Source: Pisolithus tinctorius
Taxonomy: Eukaryota; Basidiomycota; Agaricomycetes; Boletales; Pisolithaceae
Direction: 5' to 3'
Length of the DNA stretch: 64,000 bases
Assembly: GCA_024663395.1 (NCBI GenBank)
Contig: JANFAH010000002.1
Location: 5,580,001-5,644,000, forward strand
The notes under the pieces are model-generated. The model did no database searches and was not told the DNA's origin. It saw only the letters and a list, made by a program, of their open reading frames with translations. Positions 11,699-24,581 of this stretch are shown here, in pieces; the first letter of the stretch is position 1, and every line of letters starts with the position of its first letter. The position numbers and the translations under genes are program-made.

Positions 11699-12899
11699 TC
11701 AAAGACCACCAGGCCGATTACAACTGGGAGTCATCCGCGAGAAACATGAGAAATCGTCATTGCAGTTGTGGGGCACCCTCACCGTGCGGGACTTCTTGTT
11801 ACCAGTAGCGGAGCTCTCATTGCTCAGGCGCACGCGTTTGAGGGGGTTAACAGGTACTCGGAGTGGAGCACGCAACACGCGGATCTCACGAGCAGCAGTA
11901 GTAAACACCGACTTCCTATCACCTTTGATAAAGAAGTGTAAAATAGCAAAGTGGACCTGAACGATAGCACCACATAACAGGCGGTGGTAGTCGACCGGCT
12001 CGATGGCTACGCCATCGATGTCGAAGGCGGGCAATGGCGAAACGTAGTGAGTAGACGCTGCCCGGATGAGGGCGTCCTTCAAAATCTCTTGAACAGGCCA
12101 CTCGGCTGTTGCCATTTCTGAATCGCGGTCATGAGAAGAGCCGGAGGATCAAGGACATGGAAATACATACCGTTGCGGGACATACTCTCGAGATCGTCCT
12201 GGTCGTCTTTTTTCTATGTGGAACCAGAGGGCACGGCGATCAGTCAGACCAGGAAGATACGCCGCCATGCAGACCTACATTGAATAAAGCATGGCTGAGT
12301 CGAATACATGGCTGACCACGGCTTTCACGGATGCATGAAAGCAAAGTCTCTCCTTTTTTCATGGGCACGAGCTTCTCCAAGGCCCTGATATTGGAGATGA
12401 TCGACGCAAAGTCTTGTTGGGTACTACCGTAAACAGAGTCACGTTGCACCGCGAGAAGGTTACAGGTGAGCTTTGTTTCGACAAAATCACGGCCGAACGC
12501 ATTCTTGGCGGTGTAACCACCCTCCGGGCTCATAAAGAAACCTTGACGGTCGATTTCAAACACGCCACTAAGAACCAACTCCGTGACATCGTCTGTGCCG
12601 TCTTTCAGCACAGCGACGTCGCCCGTGGCCCCGCCGAAGAAGAACTCAGCACGGGCCGCCAAATTCGGCGAGGCAGCGTAAATAGCAACAGTACTATCCT
12701 TGAGATTCTCCACCACGGAGGAAGATGACACTGGTGCCTCGCTGGCCGCACTGCTCTCAGACAGATCAGTACCTGTGAGGAGCGACGTGTTGATGTTACC
12801 GGTCGTCGAGGAATCAATGGCAATCAATGGCGACATGCTTGTAGAGGATTCGTCTGGGGATGAAGTAGTTTGTGGCCGTCTCCAGAACTTCGCGCGCAT
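11699..12899 (-). CDS. unrecognised protein divergent from RepHel
   Basis: Exons (minus) 12899-12279, 12213-12171 and 12117-11699 give 360 codons with consistent phases. The first ~60 residues are Ser/Thr-rich, with RRP near the start. A C-terminal block (GAIVQVHFAILHFFI, then AAREIRVLRAP) looks like a compact beta-rich fold ending in a Lys/Arg patch (GNKKSRT). The start codon lies 120 bp from that of the Helitron RepHel on the other strand. The pair probably shares a promoter, and this may be a Helitron-carried gene. An OB-fold or ssDNA-binding role would suit that setting but is a guess. Confidence 0.55.
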
Positions 12900-13018
12900 T
12901 TAAGTGACACGCGATAGGGGTGACCTTGAGGGGGCGACCATCAAGGAGGTGGCGCGGAAAGGGGTGTGGCCGGAGAGTTGACGAAACGCGTGATGCGCAA
13001 GCCAACCTTGGCTCAAGG
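12900..13018. promoter_or_regulatory. 119-bp shared promoter region of RepHel and its divergent partner
   Basis: Only 119 bp separates two divergent start codons, so it must hold both core promoters if both genes are expressed. No clear TATA element is visible. Inferred from spacing. Confidence 0.4.
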
Positions 13019-16000
13019 ATGACCGACTTCTGGGCACCGTTAACACGGCAGGAATTGTTTGACACTCTTCCGGCAGGGACACTCACCAAATCCTTGCGAA
13101 CATGGGCGCAATTGCGGCCGGCAGTACATCGCTTGCCACAGAATCTGCAGGAAGTGATCCGTGAGGCGGCCAATGCTAAGCAAGAGGCCAGTGCAAGTCG
13201 CAAACGTAAAGCGAAAGAGAACCGACAAGACCGATGGCGTCGCAAACGGGCGGGCCAAGCAGAGAGCATGACCGCCAATGAATGTGGTGGCGAACACGAA
13301 GAGGGCACTGCCCAACCATGGGCGGAGTATATGCAAGTGCCCACTGACGAACAAAGAGAGCGGTGTATAGCAGCGTTCATAGATGCGACAAATAATGACG
13401 CTGTAGCATCTGCTGTATGTGTCATCTGTGCGCGGGAGTTACTGCGAAAAGAAGGTATGCAAGGAAATGAAATCTTTCCAATAACCGCTGACACTTACAG
13501 CAGGCGACGTTGAGCTCATCAGAGATATACAAAATATTCAACGACATTTGACCCCAGCTGAACCACATGTGGCACACAGGCTGTGGGACGGCCTTCTGAT
13601 AGAAGGAACACATATAAACGAGGAAGGCAAAGGCTGGGTATGCCATGAATGTGTGCGAGCGCTGCGAGCGGACCGCATGCCTAAATACGCACTCAACAAT
13701 AACCTGTGGATAGGCGACATACCGTTGGCGCTGGGCATGCTGAACTTCGTCGAGTCCTTGCTAGTCGCGCGGCACTACCCGCGCTGTTATGTTTTCAAGT
13801 TATATCCCAGAGATGGTGGACGTTCTCAAAATCCGCGTCACTTGCAACGAGCCATGGCAGGGAACGTGACGTTATATGAAATCAACATGCCGGCGGTAGT
13901 GGACATGCTCGAAGGTCGATTGATGCCGCAGACAGTGGAAACGTTGAGCAGCGTCCTGGCAATAACATTTGTTGGCACCAAATATCTCCCCACAGATTGG
14001 CTGTCACGCACGTTTCGAGTACGACGCGTAGTCGTCTTTGACGCGCTGAAATGGCTGCAGGAGAACAACGAGAATTACCGGGACATCATGATATGTCCTG
14101 AACGCATGCAAAGCCTACCACTTGATGGTATACCAGTAGAGATAGAGGCGATGGTGCGTTATGAGGAAAACGAAGACTCGGCTGTGCGGGAAAGGGAAGG
14201 ATACACAATGAATGAGGATGCGCAGGATGATGGTAAGACATCGAATGAGAATCGGAAACTTACAACTCATGATCACATGTGCAACCCAGCAGAAATTGAG
14301 GCTGCCAATGATATCCCAATGCCGCCAGAGCAGAGTGGTGAAGCCGGCCATCAAAACGAAGGCGATCCGGATGTTGCTAGTGACGGTACGTCAGGAATGC
14401 AGTGAAGGCGTTGAACAATGGCTCACCAACGATCACAGATCATGGCGATGTGATCCCCTTACATGTCCTCGGTGTAGCTGACATCGAACAGACCAAGGTG
14501 TCGCCGTCAGAGTTGATGGCCCTGGCTCTAGCAAATATCAGCGACAACACGCACGAAGGTGGATATGTCGTGCGGCACGGGCATATGCCCATCAATGACT
14601 TTGCGCCGACGCCCAATTCAGGCATGACGCGCAACCCACTCGGCGCAGCGTTCCCAGTGCTCTTCCCTTACGGGAGGGGCGCCATCAAGGCCGAACGTCC
14701 TGTCAAAATTAGTCTGCGTGAACATTGTAAATGGGCTCTGCAGTATCATGATCGTCGGTTCGCCACGCACCACAGCTTTCCATTTGTCGTCTTCGCACTT
14801 ATGCAAAAGCGGGAGACCATGCGATCCGCGCGTCTTCAAATGAGGCGAAAGGACTTTGAACGCGACACTTTGGCATTGTCATCCATCACGGTGGCAGACC
14901 TCAAGAAGGCAGCAGCGGAGGAGGCGCGCCATGAGCCAATTAGTAATGCACGAGTACGAGCGCTGCGCCGTCATGTGACGGCAGCCAACGGTCGCGTGCT
15001 TGGATCTGATAACACGCGTGCAAACTATCGAAGTATGATATGGGGGACATGTCTAGTACTCGGAGGCCCCTCACTTTGGTTGACAATCAATCCTGTCGAT
15101 ATTCATGATCCAATCGCACAGATCTTTGCAGGGCAAGAGATAGATTTGGACAACTTCGACGCTCAATTAGGACCTAATAGTAATCGACGAGCGGAGAATA
15201 TTGCGCTCAATCCTTATGCTGCAGCGCGCTACTTTCATTTCATTATTGAGGCCGTTTTGGAAACTCTATTCGGCATCGTTAATACGGGGAATCGCACCAA
15301 GTCTAATGTGGGCGTACTTGGACGTGTGGCAGGGTACTTTGGAGTGGTTGAGGCTCAGGGTAGAGGGTCGCTCCACGTGCACATGTTACTGTGGCTCGAG
15401 AACACCCCAAACGCGAACGAGATGCAGGCATTGTTGCAGCAAGAGACTTTTCGCGAGGCCATCAGAAAGTATATTCGAGCGAATATTCGAGCTCATTTGG
15501 ACGACCTCACAGAACACGATCTAAAAAACATGGCAAGAGATTCACAACTCGCATATTCACGGCCAGTAGACCCACGCACCACAGGATGGCTACAGAAAAA
15601 TCATGAACTTGAACGTCAATTGGTGAGGTCACAGCAACTGCATACATGTACGAGGGCAACGTGTCTGCGGGTGCAGCGCGAGGGTTTGGTTTGCAAGAGA
15701 AGGGCTCCATGGCCGTTGAGCGACGATGACTTTGTCGATGACCGAGGCAATTGGGGACCTCGACGGAGCCAGGGCTATATAAACGCGTACTGCCCGTCGT
15801 TGCTAACGACCCTGCGCTGCAATAACGACCTCAAGATCAACACGAACGGCGCAGATACTAAAGATGTCGCCTTTTATATCACTGCATATGCCACGAAGAA
15901 GCAGAAGAAGAGTCATAACCTTTCAGCTTTGATGGCATCTGCACTGCCGTATCATGTAGACAATCCGAAGTATGACGATGTATGCGAAAGAAACCGGCTC

Positions 16001-18982
16001 TTGCTATACCGCTGTATCAACGTTATCAACCGTGAGGCAGAACTCTCAGGCCCGCAGGTGATGTCGTACCTGATGGGATACGGTGACACGTTCATGTCAC
16101 ATAATTATGCGGCACTGTACACGGGGCCGTTCTTCAGCACGATAAAGAGTATGTATCCCGAGTTCTCTGTAGGGTCGACAGACAGGTGAGGTACGACGAC
16201 ATTCGCGATCGGTTCCATGCTCACAGTCATGTGCCATCAGATATTCCACCCACACTAATGGACAGGAGGTGGAGCGCGCAGATGGAGATGACAACAACGA
16301 CGTGGTGACCTTACTGTGCAGCCGCAAAGGGGGGCTATACACCTGCACTCAAATGCAGGATTATTTGCAACGAGGCGCAGAATTGGAGGACCTCTCGCTT
16401 TTGGCATTTGTCTGTGACACGTGGGAGGAACAATACACGGTCAGCGACGAAGCGCCAAATCAGCCAACGACTCGCACGAGGGGTCGTCCAGCACACATGC
16501 GCTCAGCATATCAAGGTGATCATCCAAAGACACAGACACACCGGCGCGTTTCTCGTGCCAAAGGGCACAATACCCTCCCGCAAATCGTGGGGCCATGGCT
16601 GCCACGACAGGATGACAGCAGCACGAATGATTTCTACTGCGCGTGTATGTTGGCACTGTTAAAACCATGGAGATCAGCCGGCGATCTGAAAAGCAGCAAT
16701 GAAGAATGGTGCGACGCCTTTGAACGCATGGAGGCTTCAAGTGAACCCCGGGTGACACGTGTGCTGGCCGGATTGCAGTACTATTATGACTCTAAAACGG
16801 CCTGTGAATCGTCATCAGTGGTGGGAGAGGCGGCACAACCCCAAGGGCGGGTGCCGGATCGTCAAATCGCAGACCTTTGGGACGATACCGTCGACGACGA
16901 AACTGGCGCCGACGACTGGACTGGGACGCTTTCTGAGGCGGATCTCGTGATTTTCAAACACGAGCAACTGTCGGCCCGAGAACAGGCACACGCCAAAGAA
17001 GCCATTGCTATAGGACTACAGTGTGGTATCTTCTCTGCAAGTGAAAAGACGCCAGCATCAACGAATTATTCATACCGAGTGGCCATAGGAAAGGACGCAC
17101 TTCAACTTGACCACTGGATGAACGCCATGCGGGCCATGGTTAATTGTGGTCCCGAAAGTCTGGGACCGGCGTCTCATCTGACAGAGGAGGATATGGACCA
17201 TGGCAACGTCGTCGATAATGATGGCGTGACACAGGGAGATGCAGGTGGAGCGTACATGTTTGCACATGTGGCGGGCGTTGAAGACACGCTCGAAGCCAGT
17301 AATGTCGAGGACTTGTTAGAGGATCAGCGGCGAGCATATGATATCATCGATTGGCACTTACAACAATTGATGGCAGGCAGGTGTCCCGATCAGCTACGCA
17401 TGATCATACCAGGCGAGGGAGGTGTGGGGAAGTTGAAGACTATTCAAACGATCACCGAGAATTTCGTTCGGAGAGGTATTGAACGAATCCTTGTGAAGGC
17501 TGCGTACACAGGGATTGCAGCATCGGTGATTGATGGCAAAACATTGCATAACATAGGTAACGTCACTCACAGTCCAACGCGCTTTTGCAGACGGGTTGAT
17601 GGGACACTGATGATGCTGTGTCAGGCATGATCCCACTGAAAGGAGGGAAGCAATCAGCACAAACGATGAAAAGATTGGAAGAATACTGGCACGACAAACA
17701 CTATCTTATCATTGACGAGATGTCCATGGTCTCTCGACCTTTTTTGGCCAAGTTATCTCACATCATTTGCCGTGCACGCACCGGCACAGGTGACAAGTCG
17801 ATGGACCTACCTTTTGGTGGGCTGAACGTGATCCTCGTCGGAGACTTTCATCAATTTCCGCCTGTGGCTACAAAGACGTCAGCGCCTTTATTCTGGCCAT
17901 GCAATGTGGAAAAAGATACGGAGGATGAAGTTCTGGGACGTCGTATCTATGAAGAGTTCGACGTTGTCGTGCGCCTGAAGAGCCAGGTGAGAGTGACCGA
18001 TGCCGAGTGGGTGGATCTCCTGTGACATGTCCGCAACGGAAGCTGCAACGAACATCACATAAATATGCTGCGCGCGCTTGTGCTGCAGAATCCTACATGT
18101 CCACCGACTGACTTCAGTTCATCGCCTTGGAAAGATGCGGTCTTGGTGACACCGCGCCACGCCGTCCGTATGCATTGGAATTCGAAGACTGCGAAGGAAC
18201 GTGCGGTGATGGGGAGTTTATCTCTGATCGTTTGTCCTGCTTCCGACACTATAGGGGGACGGGCTCTCACGTTACCAGAAAAATTTGCAGTGGCTGCGAA
18301 CCCCAAAGGTGGCCGCGGTCGAAATCGACTAGAACGTGGTGGGTTGTCGGATGAAGTGGAGCTGACGATCGGCATGGAGGTGATGGTGACTTTCAACGTC
18401 GCAACAGATCTTGACATGGCAAATGGTGCGCGAGGTCGGGTGGTTGACATTGTCCTTGACTCGAGGGAGAGTGTCGAGGGGTCAACTGACAAGGTCATTC
18501 AGCTGCAATATCCACCGCTGTATGTGCTCGTGCAAATGAAACGTACCAAAGCCGGTACACTGCCGGGGCTAGGCAGTGGAGTGCTGCCGGTGACACCTAT
18601 CTGTAGAACGTTCTCCATCACGACAGCTGGGGGGAAAAGATCCACGATCTCGCGAGTACAGTTGCCCATAACGCCTGCATATGCTTTCACAGATTATCGC
18701 GCCCAAGCGCAAACTCTCGAACACTGCGTCGTGGACATCGGCACGCCACCCACAGGACAAATAACCCCATTCAACGCATATGTGGCGCTGTCTCGTAGCC
18801 GAGGTCGTGAGACAATCCGCCTGCTAAGAGACTTCGACGTACAACTTTTCACACAGCACCCAAGTGAATACTTGCGGAGAGAGGACGAACGTTTGGAGAA
18901 ATTGGACGTCGACACGAAACGGTGGTGGCAAGTGACAAAGTCGTCCGGGAGTGTATACAGACGATTACATGCTGGTGCATGA
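13019..18982 (+). pseudogene. Helitron Rep-helicase (RepHel), probably inactive
   Basis: Rolling-circle transposase fused to a Pif1-type helicase. Exons 13019-13454, 13501-14385, 14439-16168, 16266-17556 and 17625-18982 total 1,900 codons, an exact multiple of three. The exon 3/4 splice choice is the least certain. Domains: N-terminal Cys-rich region; Rep motif 1 (WLTINPVDIHDP); HUH motif GRGSLHVHMLLWL (~residue 753); two-tyrosine motif FYITAYATKK (~919); Pif1 helicase with Walker A (~1406), DEMSMVSR Walker B (~1477) and C-terminal YVALSRSRG. Two lesions: Walker A reads GEGGVGKLK, with Leu where Ser/Thr binds Mg-ATP (TTG at 17433-17435), and there is an in-frame TGA at 18023-18025. Both fit C-to-T changes at CpG. 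The rest of the frame is open, so the decay is recent. Confidence 0.93.
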
Positions 18983-19136
18983 GCATCCGTAGAATACAGT
19001 TTATTTCCTTAAGTGTCCTGCACTGCCAAAGTGGCTGGTGGCATTTCCCGCGCGGAGTTGTTAGAGAGGCACGCGCGCGGATGTCGAAAAAAGCGTCTCA
19101 TTTTCGGGCTGGAGTGACCTTGTAAACAAGGTGATT

Positions 19137-21289
19137 ATGACGTCGACTGCTCTCCTCCTCCTGACGTCCAGCATGTTCAACAACGAAGAGCGCTCCGTGT
19201 CGCGTGCACCGTCTTTCTCCAAAGCCTCACATCGAACGCACTCCACGACGCGAACTTCCACCATCTCCCGAGCTCGCTCTCGGTCCCGCCCACGTTCACG
19301 CACTCAGTCGCTCGTCAAGAAAAACGTCGCCCCAACAGACCTGCGACCCTCTGACATCCTCATCGACAGATTCGTCGCATGGAAGGCCATCGTTAAGCAG
19401 CTGATTGCATATTTCGAGGGCGTCGCGGATATTGAAAGTAATGTCGCCAGGGAGTACACAAAGTTGGGTGCCGTGGTTCAGGTGCCCTTCAAGAGTGGAA
19501 CACAGTTTTTGGGAGAGGGTGGGTTGCAGGTGTGCTTGTGATTTTTCTTCTCTTCGCCCTTCGTTTTCTTCCAGCCACCACCCAAACTAATGACAACATC
19601 GCCAGGACGTGTTTTATACTGTTCGAGACAAGGCGCGTCACATCGCCGACCAACATGCCAATCTCGCGCGGACGGTCGACAGCTCCATCGTGCAACACCT
19701 CCAGAAACTCCGTACGGAGATCAAGGCTCATATCAAGGTAATCTTGCCCAAAGATCCAAGCGTCGTGTCTGACGTGGGAGATCTGCAGAACATTCAGAAC
19801 GATACGGGTAAACTCGCTACGAGCGTCGCCAAAGAGCGTGAACTGTCCGCTCGTATGATCGGCGAACTCGCAACGGCCACCAGCGTGTTCAAGAATACGC
19901 CTATGAACGTGACCCCCAAATCCGATCCGTGCGTTTCCTCCCTCGCTCTCAATTAACAAGCGACTGACATCCACCTTGACGTCATGCGCATGCACAGGTA
20001 CGTTATTAACATGTCCGTTTCCCACCAACTTCAGAAACAGATCCACGAAGAGAACGCCTTGCAGAAATCTATCATCATCATGCAGCAGAACTCTGCTCAC
20101 TTTGAAGAGGGAATCGTACGCGCCATCCAATCTGCGTGGGCCACCTTTGCCGAATGGCGTGATCGTTCGTACACAATCGTGTCGGACGCATGGGGAGTTT
20201 TGGATACGAACATGGCATCTCTCGCCCCAGACAGGGAATGGATTGCTTTTGCAGCGAGGGAGGATCACTTGTTGGATCCTGAAACCCCCCTTCGAAATCC
20301 CGGTACCATCACCTATCCGGGACGAGAGGATCCGGCTGCATCACCTGTCCATGCTGGATATTTGGAGAGGAAGAAGAGGTTCACAAGGACGTACCGTGAA
20401 TCGTTTTATGTCTTAACAGCAGCGGGATTTTTGCATGAATATCCAACCTCCGATCCGACACACATCGGCACGCATCCACCCATGTTTTCGTTGTTCTTGC
20501 CAGCATGTACGCTAGGTCCACCTTCCGCATCTCGGGCGAAATCGCACAAGTTCCATATCGAGGGAAGCAAAGATGGGGAGGGGTTCAGCCACTCGGGCTC
20601 CATACGTCGTTCGGTGCTGGGCGGCATGGGTTTAGGGAAAGGTGCGCATGCGTGGGCGTTCAGAGCAAGGAGTCGTGAAGATATGATGGAATGGTGGAAC
20701 GATATTAGGATGTTGTGTGCCAGGTATCTTGTTGCTTCAGAACAGATTGATCGTGGTGGGCCTGTCGAGGCTGCTGTACGCTCTGCAGGGTACGTCAGTG
20801 AGGAAGAAGACGAGGAGGAGGGAGAGGAAGGATCAAGCGTCGAAGAGAGCGATGTAGACGTGGATGCGGGAGATGAGGGCGAAGAGGGGGAAGACGAGCT
20901 GTACCAGGATGCTGAGACTAATGAAGAACCACCTTCGTATTCCCATCCTGGAGGACCGAACGGGTACGCGGTGAGTTCATTCTGTGCATTCACTCCCATG
21001 GTATTCTGATCACTCGTCTACTAAGAAGGACTATAGTGGACACGTCTCGAGACAGCCATCACAGCGTCAACTAGATAAGGCTCCAGAAGGGCGCAGTGTT
21101 AACCCTGCCAGAAATGGCCACCCTCTCGCGAATAGCGACAAGAACGACGGTCGTGTAAACAGCGGCGCCCGCACTACGACGAACCAACCAAACGAGCAGG
21201 GGTCGATTGCTGCAGCTAGCCGGAGCGGTGAACAGGAAGGAGCTCCTGGACCAGCACCCGTGGAAAGTCGGTTCATGGAGGAGTTGTAA
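19137..21289 (+). CDS. SLM1: Slm1/Slm2-like PI(4,5)P2-binding TORC2 adaptor
   Basis: Plasma-membrane (eisosome) protein that in yeast binds PI(4,5)P2 and recruits Ypk1 to TORC2. Exons 19137-19529, 19606-19737, 19789-19928, 19998-20963 and 21037-21289 give 627 codons. After a Ser/Arg-rich N-terminus comes an F-BAR-like helical region (ESNVAREYTKLGAVVQVPF, GEGGLQ, IADQHANLARTVDSSIVQHL, HIKNIQNDTGKLATSVAKE). From ~residue 337 a PH domain starts at VHAGYLERKKRFTRTYRESF and ends near DMMEWWNDIRML. A Glu/Asp-rich stretch and a low-complexity tail ending FMEEL follow. For the last intron I chose the donor at 20964, which keeps an 84-codon tail open; the stronger GTGAGT at 20973 would give only a short tail. 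The Helitron lies directly upstream. Confidence 0.9.
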
Positions 21290-22960
21290 TGGATTCCTAC
21301 CTGCTGTGGTTCGTTCGCAGTTGGGAGAGATAGGTTGTTTCAGGCTGGAGGCCCCCTCTCATGTGTATAACAAACTAAAGGACGAATGCTTGAAATCCAC
21401 CCACAAGGTTGACAAGGTTAAGAGCCATGCTTCCTTGTGTAGTACTCTTGTGTAACATCCATGTGCCAGTCCCTTCGACTTCACCAAATTTTCTTCTTAA
21501 CAGTGATCAACGATCTTCTATGTGTTATTTACAGTAGTGCTGATGAGAAGCGAAGTACTTTCAATGGTGGCACAATAAGAAGGATCCTTAATGCTACTTG
21601 GTTTTCCAGACACAAGCTAGTATGTCTTATTTGATGTAGGAAAGAAGTCCCTGTATGGGCCCCCATAGGGTGGATTTTTTGGCCAACCCTGGGGCTGTGC
21701 TGACCCTACACCTAACCCCATGCACTTCCTATTTGGGCACTGGGGTTCCATATATGGTAACAGAGCCCCTATTGCATCATAAGGAAGGGTGAGCGATCAT
21801 GTGATGGCGGCTTTGGCCATTCTAAGGGATTTTGCTAATATGGGTTAGGGTCAAAGTAGGCTCAAGTAGCATTGTGTCATGAAAATAGCGCAAACACACA
21901 AATCATATGGTGGTGTGAATTGCACAAACGGATGGACAAGAACAGAAATACTGTGTAATACAGAGATAATAGTAGTGATGATGGGTGATACACAATAAAA
22001 ACAACATGGAGTGGAGGAGATGGGGATTGATATGAGGACAACTGATATGTGAATTGGAGCCTGAGGAGATATACATGATACGCAAATCAAGTGATGAGAT
22101 GAATTGCACGAATGGATAGATAAGGAAACTGACACACACATGGGAGATGAGAGACTACAATGACAATAGGGACAAGTATACCTATGTATGGAACAAAGAA
22201 AAAGTATGCACGTGACGCAAATGATGGGAAGCATGGATTTGCGTGATGGAAGAACAGGATGAATAGGGTATAATGTGAGAAACCAAGGAAATAGCAAAGG
22301 AGGATGGTTATGAGATATAAATAGAACAAGCTGGTTAAAATAGACATGCGGTGAAAAGCACAAATGAGGGGAGGGCCTGGAATGCGTGATGAAGGGATGT
22401 GACATGATGAGTGACATAGATACATAATTTCGAGACATCAAACGCTACCACCAACAACCATAACCTATTCAAATCAATCTCACAAGCAGGAAGTTTTGTA
22501 AGCTTGCTTTCACCTCTGGCATTGTCATGTTTTCACCAATCAAACCAAACCCTTTAGTCATGACATTGTCCTTCAAAGCATGAAGTAATCTAATGTGCTG
22601 CTGGATCATCTCCTTTGCAGCCTGACAAATTTTACTATCAACTGTTCAGGGTATGCATGGCTTTTGTTGTGACACACCTGCACTTGAGGAGATTCCTGGG
22701 ATATGTTGGGAGGGGGAGCTCAAGATCAGTTGTCTTCACTTCTGTGCAGGGATGCCTCACATTCACTGAAGATGTTGCACAACTCATTGATGGTTTGTGT
22801 AGGGTGTTTGTAATTGTTTGGTATTTTGCACCCAATTGGAAGGTGGTGAATGGAGGTCAAGGTGTATCTGAGTGGCTGTACTTCACTTTCTGACATGTAT
22901 TTATGGCAATACTTGCTTATATAATCATTTGTCCATGTGGCCATCCATTGGCACAAGCTT
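21290..22960. other. non-coding region after SLM1, no supported gene
   Basis: About 1.7 kb with no recognisable gene. Base composition drops to AT-richer sequence after ~21.5 kb, and the text becomes repetitive (GA-rich stretches near 21.9-22.4 kb). ORFs here are short and low-complexity. This is the transition from the host gene block to the mobile region. Confidence 0.5.
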
Positions 22961-22964
22961 GTGG

Positions 22965-23420
22965 GTCATTTGAAATACATGGTAGGTGTTTTCAGTGGCT
23001 ATACACAGCTTTCAATGGCAGTGTGATTTTTTTTTTGGTATCAGACCATTGCAACTCATCAATGAAGTATGCAGTGGCATTGGGCAATGCACAGCTTGTT
23101 TCTATATATGGTAGGCACTTTCAGTGGCTATACACAGCTTTCCATGGCAGTGTGATTTTTTTGGTGTCAGGCCATTGCAACTCATCGATGAGTTGCATAG
23201 TTGCCTTGTGCTATATAAAACCTGTTTCCTTATATGGTAGGCACTTTTGTGGCTATACGCAGCTTTTGTCCATATATGGTAGGCACTTTCAGTGGCTATA
23301 CATAGCTTTCAGTGGCTGTGTGATTTTTTACATTTTTTTGCCTGCACGAGTCATTGATGGGTTGTGCAATTACCATATATAGTAGGCGCTTTTTCGAATT
23401 TCCTTTTATAGCAGGTGCTT
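22965..23420. repeat. degenerate tandem repeat, ~130-bp unit
   Basis: TATGGTAGGCACTTTCAGTGG, or near versions of it, recurs at about 22980, 23108, 23235 and 23275, followed each time by CTATACACAGCTTTC and a T-run. Units differ by indels. No gene. Confidence 0.65.
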
Positions 23421-23456
23421 TCGAGACTGGAACTGGGCAGACAGTTTAGATTATTA

Positions 23457-24119
23457 GGATCACACCAGAAAGGACCCTATGTGTCATTCCCCTCCTCTTA
23501 TCCTGGGGGTGCTAATCCTGTAAGGTTTAGGAAGCATGAAAGTTTGTCAGGAATGGTTGTCCTGGAGGGCCTGAATGTCACAACAGATGATGAGAATGGT
23601 TGCAGCATTCCTAGGTGTCAGAATATCCATGTAAGATATGTTACCCCCCCCCCCCCCTCCCCATGTTCACTCCATCAAAACAATTTCAGAGATTGGTCTG
23701 GCTGTCTGAATCATGTCTACCCCATCTGTATGACATTACAAGGCCATCAGAATTGCATTAAAAAGGTCCCCATATTTGTTTCATCAACATACCTGATCCC
23801 CTCCTCATACCCCAGGGATGGTGATCCAGTAACATCAGGAGGGGGTGCCAGCTTGCCAGGGATGGATGTCCTGGGTGTTATCAATGCCACTGAAGACAAT
23901 GGGAATGAAATCCAGCTTCCCAGAAGTATTTCCAAAGAGATACCACTTTGTGGTCTGACCATCCTTCTACCCCCTGTAGATTTTTTTTTCCGACTGCCAA
24001 TTTCATTCAAATTTCACCTGGGACATCCCAATGGACATATCTATCGACTCCCAGCATTATTTCCCCAAAATTATGATTGGGAGTTTGTAATTATAATTCC
24101 CCCAGGGGCTGTATAATCC
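23457..24119 (+). repeat. inverted repeat, left arm (~660 bp)
   Basis: Matches the reverse complement of 33498-34131 over nearly its whole length. It starts at GGATCACACCAGAAAGGACC and ends at the inner edge CAGGGGCTGTATAATCC. Both arms carry a long open frame with two related ~80-residue units (SLHQNN ... GSHQKGPYVSFPSSYP and similar), but the arms differ in frame near the inner end. The frame is therefore probably not a conserved protein. The arms either bound one element or are the ends of two copies of another element in opposite orientation. Confidence 0.8.
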
Positions 24120-24581
24120 ACTGACAATTCTGCAGATGCTGCACAACCTACTGGGGGTGTTGCTCCATTAGATACTTTGGCGGGGTCCGTCACACCACCA
24201 TTTGCTCCACCAGAGACTGCCATAGTTGTTGATACCCTACCAGATGTCCCTGGAGATTCCACTGCGAGTAGTGCAGACAAAAGCAGCCCTCCTTTGCACA
24301 AAGTTAATAAGGCCAACGGGAAACAACAACAAAAGGACAAAGATTCAGCTCGAATTACAAGTTCTTTTGCCTCCAGTTCCTCACAGCAGTATGCCAATGA
24401 TCACGTCAGTTGGGCAACCCAGGATAGTCAAACCGGTGATCAGCTGAAGCAGAAGTACGGAAAGGCTGCTCGTATCTGCACACTAATGTTGTCTGAAAAT
24501 GCTCAACCTAATAATATGCTTTCCGGACTCCACCCTCGCCTCCGAATGAAACCTGCCTTATATGGAAGGTTTCATGCATGA
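24120..24581 (+). other. open frame of unknown status (~134 codons)
   Basis: A + strand frame at 24177-24581 continues the same frame as the left arm after one TAA at 24114-24116. It encodes Pro/Ser-rich then Lys/Gln-rich sequence (DTLPDVPGDSTASSADKSS) of no known family. It contains TAATAATATGCTTTCCGG at 24509-24526, which matches an arm of the palindrome at 63472-63519. Status as a gene is doubtful. Confidence 0.3.

Larger units (their letters stand above)
11699..19080 (+). mobile_element. Helitron, ends not resolved
   Basis: The RepHel gene defines the element. The divergent gene at 11699-12899 probably belongs to it. I could not fix a 5' TC end or a 3' CTRR end. Downstream of RepHel, a GC-rich inverted pair (CCGCGCG near 19050 and CGCGCGG near 19078) could be the 3' hairpin, but no CTRR follows at the usual distance. 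The right end must lie before the SLM1-like gene, that is within 155 bp of the RepHel stop. Limits given are approximate. Confidence 0.5.

Noticed and set aside
13019..18982. RepHel as a functional transposase
   Set aside because: The Walker A substitution and in-frame TGA make an active full-length product unlikely unless the stop is read through.
20406..20999. 197-codon ORF on the minus strand
   Set aside because: It is the antisense shadow of the PH domain and acidic part of the SLM1-like gene; its poly-Ser run mirrors the Glu/Asp codons.
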